64,000 nt of DNA from Oasisia sp. SBJ-2009 (taxonomy: Eukaryota > Annelida > Polychaeta > Sabellida > Siboglinidae): assembly GCA_964017155.1 (NCBI GenBank), contig OZ024867.1, positions 7,778,413 through 7,842,412 on the forward strand, given 5' to 3'. The notes under the pieces are model-generated. The model did no database searches and was not told the DNA's origin. It saw only the letters and a list, made by a program, of their open reading frames with translations. How positions within the stretch are numbered: the stretch's first letter is position 1; every line of letters starts with the position of its first letter. This document shows positions 56,946-64,000 of the stretch, piece after piece. Both the position numbers and the translations under genes were made by a program.

Positions 56946-57164
56946 CGTTGATTCTGTTAGTAGACCACACTGTGTAGCTGTTTCTTCCGAGTGAAACTCG
57001 CGTATCTCCTTCTTTGAAAACGTCACTGCAATGGGGTCTTGTTCCATCCCGTAACAAGCCAACGTCGCGTGACCAAGAACTGGGTCTCTGAGTACCTTAA
57101 CCACCTTATCTACACCAACGCAAACAGTGCATAACTGTGTACTGCTTTCACGTGCCATTCTAAT
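56946..57164 (-). CDS. Possible exon, weakly Ig-like
   Basis: Part of a 161-codon minus frame. After an acceptor-like GTTGGTGTAG it reads KVVKVLRDPVLGHATLACYG, then MEQDPIAVTFSKKEIREFHS. V.RDPVLGHATLACYG is like the A-B strands of an Ig domain. The distal Trp/Cys pair is not clear, and the frame's tail lies in a duplicated repeat. Tentative. Confidence 0.25.
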
Positions 57165-57194
57165 GTTATACAACATTGCTATGTACCAAAACAA

Positions 57195-59965
57195 AACACA
57201 TTACAAATTCGTTAAATTCACAACGTTTACTTGGTTGATTCGGCAATCGTTGCTCGTGATCCTGCACCGTCTCGGCCAGGCTTTGTATAGAGTCTGGTCT
57301 GTTCTCTACACACTTTGGTCTAATACATGCACCGTTCCGTCAAGCGCAATATCCCTCGGGCTCTCGTCATGGCGGCGCTGTAGGATACGGAGGTTTATGA
57401 TGGTGCATGTCGATTGTATGTATAATAGGTAACTAGATACCTTTTCAGCATTTAAATATCTTCATGCAGTCAAAAACTATGACCATTTTAACTTTCATTT
57501 GTTTACCAAATGTGTGACCACTGCACAGCCTGTTGTGTAGCATAGGTTCATATTCACTCTTAAAACTTAAAATGTAATAACTCACCTAACATTTTACACG
57601 TTGGCATTCTCTGTCATCTCGGGTCTCAGAAAAATGTGATTTCGTCGTCATACAATTATTACCAGGCCCTTAAAATGAGTTTTCCTGGGCCTCCCCTCAT
57701 GAGTAGAAAAGCCTAATGGACACAAATTTCAATCGACCTACCCACGCGCACCTAGCGGATTTGCCGGTCCCTACCACCGGGCCTCGGGCGAACTGTCTCC
57801 TCAAAGCGGGTCCCACTGCAGTTGTGCGTAGATTGTGTTCAAGGATACCATTTTTCGGTTGAACACGCACGCACACATGCAACGAACAGACAACATATAC
57901 GCATATACTTACAGACATACGCACACATTTATAAATTCACATGCTCAAGCATACACAAGAGCATGCCCCTATGCACGCACGCATGCGAACAAGTGAACGA
58001 TCTGGTATGTCAAACGCGCTCACGCCGACACGAGCGTAAACGCGCGTACGTACACCATACACGCAATGCATACGCACGCTCATACGCTATCCCGCATTCA
58101 CGTCTACTTTTCATGTGCATTCGATTTTATCGACGTTATTTATTCTTCGCATGACACAACGATTTTCAGGCTTACCATTTAGCGGTGGCCATACTGCGGT
58201 GACCTACTTTCACCTCTCACAGCTGGGACAGGAAATGACATACAACGCTTTAATCTATGTTGTAATTACATTATCGCTTAACCTAAAATTCACCAATCAG
58301 CAAAGATGTATACTCTGCGTCGCAACTACTCAACAAGATCAGTTGGGTTTCACCCGCCGTGTGTTCATGCGTTCATTGAATGCACTCGGCAACGCCAACA
58401 ACAAAGGCTGTATTTCATCGACTAGTCGATGTGTTTGGAGCTGTTAGTCTGTACGGAGTACTCGGCGGAGGCAGTCAAGCGTGACCGGCGTCTTTGATCA
58501 GCGATACTGGCTCGTAACAGAAGTAGACCTCGTTGAAAGCATGCAGATTGTCCCGGTAGAAAAGGTGCTCTGGTGGCTGGTAGCGTCGACATGGCACTGT
58601 GTGGCATAGGCGTAAGCTGGGCTGTTTCTTGTAATTCAAATTAGGGACAAACAAACTAATCCAGTAACAGTCTCATAATTTACTTAACTTACCATCAACA
58701 TGCAGTGCACGTTTTATGTTTGCAACCTATTGTATTAAATAGTTTAATGAACGCATTCGTTCATCTATATTTAGCGTTTTATGTCGTCTTCATCAGTCTG
58801 AAAACCCGTTATTTGTCAATTACTTTCATACTGATATACAATTCAAAGCACGATGCACGGAGATGGATAGAGATCCTATTTTTATTATTTTAATCACTTA
58901 TATCACAATTTAATTTCATAATCAATTTATTTATTTTTATTACCCACTTATTTATTACTTTGCTTGTACCCCAAAATTGCTTTAGATGTACTTTAAGCAT
59001 TGTACTCTTTTAATTGTATTTTATATATACATATGTACTATTTGTCCGATATAAACATTCTGTCACTGAAATCCAAGATGGCCCCCACTGAAAAAACACA
59101 CATGTTATATTTGCTACAGGAATAAAACTACTAAACATGATATGATTAAACTTAGTCAAAATGATCAAGTGGCTGCATTCCTGAAAATGAACTGGACATG
59201 TATCGTCATCCGCATGGAAATTAACTGTATTAAATTGTGACATTCATAGAATGTACACATTCCACTGACCATCCTTACTTCATAAACCGGCTATCATGCT
59301 GATACTCGTTCAAGTTAAAGGGTTATTTTTCAATATACTACACCTCAAATTTGAACTTGATATACTGATCATAATAAAACCTGTTTACACCATATAATAC
59401 GGGATGGCCGTGGATAATACGGGTTCATCGGTGTGTACATTACCAAAGTTGTATTGTGTTTGTTGCAATGTATTTGTTCATTTTGAAATATATTTTATGT
59501 ATATGTAAAACCACAAATACTGTTAGATGTGGCGCTAAAGAAAATACACAATATATTTATATGGTTGTTGTATGGGTATTAGTTTCACCAGATACACTCA
59601 TCTTTATCTGTTTCTTGTGTTTCACGATCGTTTAACTGTACACTTATAAAACTGTTTTAAGCTTCTGCAGTTCCTAGCTTCTCCGGTTCCATGCTTTTTC
59701 ATTAATATATTTCTTCCGTTTCACACTTTTTCACGCATGATTAGATTCACAGTGATGTAATAAGAAATTGCAAAGTTACGTTGTGTAGCTGACATAACTC
59801 GTACAAGAACGCTTTGTTCTGATATATAAGACGGTGATACAATAGACACGGGGATAAATGCACATGTTTTAATGGAAATTATCGCGTTAAAAAGCTGTAT
59901 TAGTTGTCAATCTATGCGATATATGTGTAATCTAGATTGGGCGGTTGGCAATAAGTAATGGGCTT
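57195..59965. other. Anonymous DNA
   Basis: 57,860-58,090 is CGCA/CA-rich low complexity. 57,700-57,830 is GC-rich with a minus frame (…AVGPALRRQFARGPVVG…) of no known family. AT-rich from 58,700 on. No gene can be supported. Confidence 0.4.
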
Positions 59966-59968
59966 CCA

Positions 59969-60052
59969 CAAATCCACGCTAGTCGCTAGAGGCGCTTATA
60001 CGCTGAGACCGTAGTTGCGTCTCAGCGCCTCCAGCGACTACCGTGGATTTGT
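59969..60052. repeat. Hairpin next to fold-back unit
   Basis: ACAAATCCACG…TAGTCGCT…GAGGCGCT…CGCTGAGAC pairs with GTCTCAGCG…CCTCCAGCGACTA…CGTGGATTTGT around a ~9 nt loop (CGTAGTTGC), giving a stem of about 35 bp. Confidence 0.85.
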
Positions 60053-60058
60053 TTGCTT

Positions 60059-61610
60059 GTTTTGCGGAATGCTTGTTTAAATTATACTCAATTAGCTGTT
60101 GAGGTCGCATGACTCCGAAACCTCACACATAGCTAAATATGGATATAATCTAACATGTCAGTAAATGTGAAGGCATAATATGTACATTAATGTACATTTA
60201 CAGCCGAGTCGATGGAACTTTGACTGATGCCGACGGCGATGGCGATGGCGACGTATGCTAGAACGATTCCGGAACGGATGTTTAAAATAATCTACAGCTC
60301 GCCGTATGATTCACACGAGACTGGTACTTCACACATAGTTAACAATTGATTTTGTATTATTACATGTCCGTCATTGTGAAAGCATAATGCCTACATTAAT
60401 GCACATTTACAGTAAAAATTGCGCGGTCCCGGTTATTTTTGTAGTGCTCTGATCACATGTTCTCGGTCTTGACTTTGTCGAACATACCCACATCTCAGAA
60501 TCAGGCTACGCGGCTACACGGTCAACCTTCATTTTTGCAGATACCGATAGCGATACCGGGTTTATTACGACTGGACAGCTTATATCTCACTCACCCTCTA
60601 TCTCAAGAACAACCTTAAGCATTGTATCCACCTGAGATAATGTCGAAATAACACGCATTTTCTTGCCGCGAACCGATCACATGGTCTTACAAAACATACT
60701 CATTTTTATGTGTGTTGTACTAATATCGACGAATAGCAGTGCGCGATATTTTAGGTGGGTAAAATATGTTACATTGTATCGTATTCGGCCGTGAAATTAA
60801 GGTTGGTGTGTCACTTGGTGAATTTGGCTGTGTTTATTTAACAAAATAATTAATGTTATTGAATTGAATTCTATTTTGGTTACATATACACATTTGATAG
60901 TGTCAGTTAAACCAGCGTGAGGTCATTGACATTGTAAATAAAAACGTGTACGTCTGGATTAGGGTGCATGTAATTAATTGTTTAAAAGAAACGGCACCAG
61001 GATCAGGTTTCCACGTTGATATCGTTGCACAGCTTTTATCAACAGAAACCATGACAAATGCAATTATGTTACCCTTTCTCTATATGGTGAAATACATTTT
61101 CATAAATATGAAGGGTACGTAAGCTATTGACCGTGCAGGCGCGTAGCCAGCGATAGTTTGTATGTGTGTGCATGTCATGACATGTGTGCTCAATAGACAG
61201 AACAGCCAAAACAACGCCATCTTTGCACTGAATGCGATCGAACGTCCCACGACGTTCCATCAATTGTAAAGGTATATTAATGTAGACATTATACGATTTC
61301 AATATTGAACTATTTGTGAAATAGCAGTCTCGTGTGATGCATACGACGAGCTGTAGGTGATTTTAAACATCCGTTTCGGCATCGTCGTCATCGAACCAGC
61401 ACACCTGTCGACTGTCGTCGGGCCACCAGTCGACGTTCAATCGGTTGTAAATGTATACTAATGTACATATTATGCCTTCACATTGATGGTCATGTCAGAC
61501 TGTATCCATATTTGGCTATGTATGACGCTTCAGAGTCATGCGAGTTCAACAGCTAGATTGTAGGATGGTTTAAGCAAGCGTTCCGCAAATCTTTTCGCAA
61601 ACTGTTCCGC
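60059..61610. mobile_element. Fold-back unit with ~350 bp inverted arms
   Basis: Arm 60,059-60,420 is the inverse of ~61,265-61,610: TTTGCGGAA.GCTTG, AGCTGTTGA…CGCATGACTC, AAATATGGATA, GTGAAGGCATAATATGTACA and CACACGAGACTG blocks. Each arm has two related sub-modules (ACATTAATGTACATTTACA and ACATTAATGCACATTTACA). The ~840 bp centre is non-coding, with CGGGTAAAATATG-type dispersed sequence at 60,755. Probably a non-autonomous fold-back transposon. Confidence 0.7.
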
Positions 61611-61970
61611 ATTTTACACACATCAAGAATACGTAAAAGACGGCACACATACCCTAGTTGCGTCAGAGCGTCCTCTGTCGGATTAGTTATTGTGGTACCT
61701 CATTAAAGTGTTGTCGTACGTCAACGTAACGTTTCCATGGAAACTGACGTATCCCAAGCTCATTACAGAACGTGTCACGTGGGTGGATAAACTGATGGTT
61801 TACCAGAATACACCTAGAAGCCTGGGGAGATCCTGTTTGTTAAAGTATTACTAGCTGTATTTGTACGGTGTATTTGGCGCAATGTCTTTTTTCTCATTTC
61901 AGCAGCGGGGTTTCTCGCCACTAACGCCATATCACTGTCGAGAGCGGTCTGAGTATGAACGCAGCGCTAA
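61611..61970. other. Anonymous DNA
   Basis: No recognised gene. AGTTGCGTCAGAGCGTCCTC at ~61,657 resembles AGTTGCGTCTCAGCGCCTCC at 60,013, so the hairpin sequence is partly echoed on this side. Confidence 0.4.
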
Positions 61971-61971
61971 A

Positions 61972-62190
61972 GATTTAACAAGATTTAACAAGATTTAACA
62001 AGATTTAACAAGATTGCCACCTAGAGAATCAACTCTAGATGGCAGGTGGACAAGGAAGCCCTTTGGCTTATCGAGAGTCCAACCTCTCTATCTAAATGTA
62101 CCCAGCCCTTCTTAGGTACATGTCAATTTTATTTTTAAACATATTAACACTACTAGCACCTACACAATCAGCCGATAATCTGTTCCATTC
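61972..62190 (-). mobile_element. LINE family A, 3' end with tandem terminal decamers
   Basis: Minus frame 62,190-62,092 ends LNEWNRLSADCVGASSVNMF then KNKIDMYLRRAGYI, stop. The 3' UTR has AGCCAAAGGGCTTCC and the hairpin CCATCTAGAG…CTCTAGGTGG. The very 3' end is four TTGTTAAATC decamers (61,972-62,015), the kind of short tandem tail used by CR1-like elements. Confidence 0.85.
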
Positions 62191-62209
62191 ATTTAAAGGA
62201 AGAAGACCC

Positions 62210-62580
62210 ACGCGCACGCAAGCAGACATATATGAATGAACGCGCACACACACGTACACACACGCATACGCACACACGCGCGCGCGCACAGCACAGCACA
62301 GATACACGCACGCTCACAACAACAACGAAACGAACGCATACGCAAACACACAAATACACGAACACGGGAAAGCAGGCACACACGCGCAAACATATTCAAC
62401 CATGCATCAACGCATACGCACACATTCATCACACACGTATACACTCCCACACGCACACACACACCCAGCCACACACACCAGCCACAAATACACACACGCA
62501 CGCACACACAGACGCACGCACTCAACATCACACAGACACACACACGCAAGCTCACAAAAACACACGCACATACACACATG
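62210..62580. repeat. CA/CGCA-rich low-complexity tract
   Basis: Long imperfect CA-rich stretch. His-Thr (plus) and Cys-Val (minus) frames across it are artefacts. Confidence 0.9.
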
Positions 62581-63054
62581 GTGAACCGCACAGGTACGTG
62601 CGGTACTTGCGCTTGCACAAGTTGCATTTTAAAATACAACTAACGTTTACATCGTCCAGTGTGTTGTCCGATTATATCGCATGAAACTCATAGTCAAAGA
62701 CGGCTAACCTGAGCTACGATTCTTCTCAAAGTTCACTGCAGCAACAATCCCGCCATATCTTCTATGAACAATTTTTTTATAATATCCGAACATTTTTAAC
62801 ATGCATACTATTTATCAATTTTTTTTTATTGAAATATAATTAAATATTATCTACTATTTTTAATATCTACTATTTATCAATTGTTTTATTGTTAATTTTT
62901 AATTGTAATATAATTAACTATTATTTATCAGTTTTAGTATTTTAGTATTATCTAGACTAATATTATTTATTTATATTGAACATGTTTTACAGATCTATTT
63001 ATTTTACAACTACGTCTATATTTTTATTTTATCTGTGTATTCCTGTAAAGTGTA
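62581..63054. other. Very AT-rich anonymous DNA
   Basis: 62,760-63,050 is ATTTAT/TTTATT-rich, with repeated TATTTATCAATT units. No gene. Confidence 0.5.
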
Positions 63055-63405
63055 ATGCGCCTCGGGGTGGGTTTATGGCAAGAGATATGGCGTAGAAAAA
63101 TAGTATTATTTATTATTACATTATTTATTAGTCTATGTCACGTGTCTCTGTTGACTTTGTCAGTAAAAGAAAACGTATTTTTCTTCAAAAACCTTACTAA
63201 TCCGTGGACATACGTGAGCCGAGACGACGCCAAACGCTATAGCGGCTTCACGGCGACGTCCTTGACACAAGACAACCACGTCGCTCACTCGTGCATGTCC
63301 GCCTTGACACTGGCGGAGTTCAAAATTCCCCACTCGTCTGTAAATCTGTCACAGCCAGAGTTCTTGTGTAATTGTCACCTGGACACAATATTTTGTCCCG
63401 TATGA
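63055..63405 (+). CDS. Unrecognised 116-codon ORF with N-terminal hydrophobic segment
   Basis: Begins MRLGVGLWQEIWRRKIVLFI followed by ITLFISLCHVSLLTLSV: a basic stretch, then a ~22 residue hydrophobic helix, as in a signal anchor. The rest is polar with four cysteines near the end (SC…LCNCHLD…FC). The 3' half is less AT-rich than the flanks. No homologue recognised and no intron signals; may be chance. Confidence 0.25.
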   Translation: MRLGVGLWQEIWRRKIVLFIITLFISLCHVSLLTLSVKENVFFFKNLTNPWTYVSRDDAKRYSGFTATSLTQDNHVAHSCMSALTLAEFKIPHSSVNLSQPEFLCNCHLDTIFCPV

Positions 63406-64000
63406 CACATTAACTGACGGTCATCCATCCGCTTTAAGACACATATGCAGTTGTCACCACGCGGTGTAGATTCGAGCAAAATTACACGGCGTTGCCATCG
63501 CAACGACAGAACAAAATTAATTATATGTATTGCTGCGCCAAAATAATGCAATTGAATTTAATTATCAACTGTTAAATCAAATTTTATTATCGACATCTAA
63601 TATTTTCTCAACACACACAATAGTTCAATGATAATATGTAGCTGGCTCGTGTAACAGCCACTTTATGCGCATAGTTGTGTCATGTACATAAAATACATGA
63701 CGGAACACGCTTCTTGTTCGTTTCCTGTCACGGCTACGTGCGGACCGACACGTATGATCGGTAGATGCTTGTTTGCGTGGCTCCCGATGTAGTCATTTGA
63801 ATCGGCGCGCTCTGTGTAATCAGCAACCATTGTGCGAGAGATCTACTCCAGTGGCTTCTATAGACACAGAGCACGGCCCTTCACAACATGTGTCATCTCG
63901 TCAGGTTGGTAGATAACCGACTCAAAGGCGCCCAACGTGTTGACTTCAAGTCGGTACGATGCGTTGTCGCGCTTACATTTATACCGGTCGTTATAAACTT
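63406..64000. other. Anonymous DNA
   Basis: No gene, RNA or repeat end recognised. Confidence 0.4.

Noticed and set aside
57697..57924. rRNA-like or organellar fragment suggested by a GC-rich block
   Set aside because: No recognisable rRNA helix or tRNA box sequence could be found.
62189..62684. Cys-Val-rich and His-Thr-rich ORFs
   Set aside because: CA/CGCA low complexity. Only the last ~33 codons at 62,190-62,092 are real LINE coding.

Overview
The window looks like an intergenic, accessory part of an AT-rich invertebrate animal genome. A mollusc is my best guess but is not proven. The reasons are GT-AG introns, several families of 5'-truncated non-LTR retrotransposons, hAT, pogo-like and PIF/Harbinger DNA transposons, long microsatellites, a small secreted galaxin-like protein, and a decayed repeat array carrying a TIR-domain-like segment. 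I see no prokaryotic operon structure, rRNA, tRNA or CRISPR. Most open frames in the window are low-complexity or chance frames. One host-type gene is well supported, and a few single exons are plausible.

Layout. 0-8 kb: AT-rich DNA, (TA)n microsatellites, a degenerate direct repeat, and two copies of a ~480 bp MITE. 8.1-12.6 kb: a 4.45 kb unit with ~650 bp inverted arms around a decayed gene for a large protein with a PIN/FEN-like acidic motif and a C-terminal cysteine-rich CXC-like tail. 13-15.5 kb: three retrotransposon 3' ends, one inserted into a segment whose empty paralogue lies at 24 kb. 16-18.8 kb: a 380 bp trinucleotide array, then a two-exon galaxin-like gene (102 aa) whose intron is almost wholly microsatellite. 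18.9-23.4 kb: nested transposons, in which a pogo/Tigger-type element coding for transposase + OTU protease + PHD finger sits inside an older terminal-inverted-repeat element. 24.4-25.8 kb: a hAT element with its TIRs, an 8 bp target duplication and a broken transposase. 26-31 kb: mostly anonymous DNA with three near-perfect hairpins and one phase 1-1, CCP/sushi-like exon. 31-38 kb: dispersed repeats, a conserved unknown ORF present twice, and two short tandem repeats, one of which repeats a splice-donor motif. 38.7-46.6 kb: a decayed ~1.3 kb tandem array with TIR-domain-like coding remnants, interrupted by a Harbinger element that keeps its MADF gene. 47-57 kb: nested LINEs, a second Harbinger-like deletion derivative, a 35-unit pentanucleotide array, the third MITE copy and local duplications with weak Ig-like reading. 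57-64 kb: anonymous DNA, a fold-back unit with ~350 bp arms, a LINE end, CA-rich DNA and an unrecognised 116-codon ORF.

How it fits together. The window works as a record of transposition rather than as a pathway. Four insertions can be checked inside the window against unoccupied paralogous copies: the pogo element at TA, the Harbinger element at TTA, one LINE, and one MITE. The two most unusual objects are the transposase-OTU-PHD element and the long-inverted-arm unit carrying the PIN/CXC-type gene.
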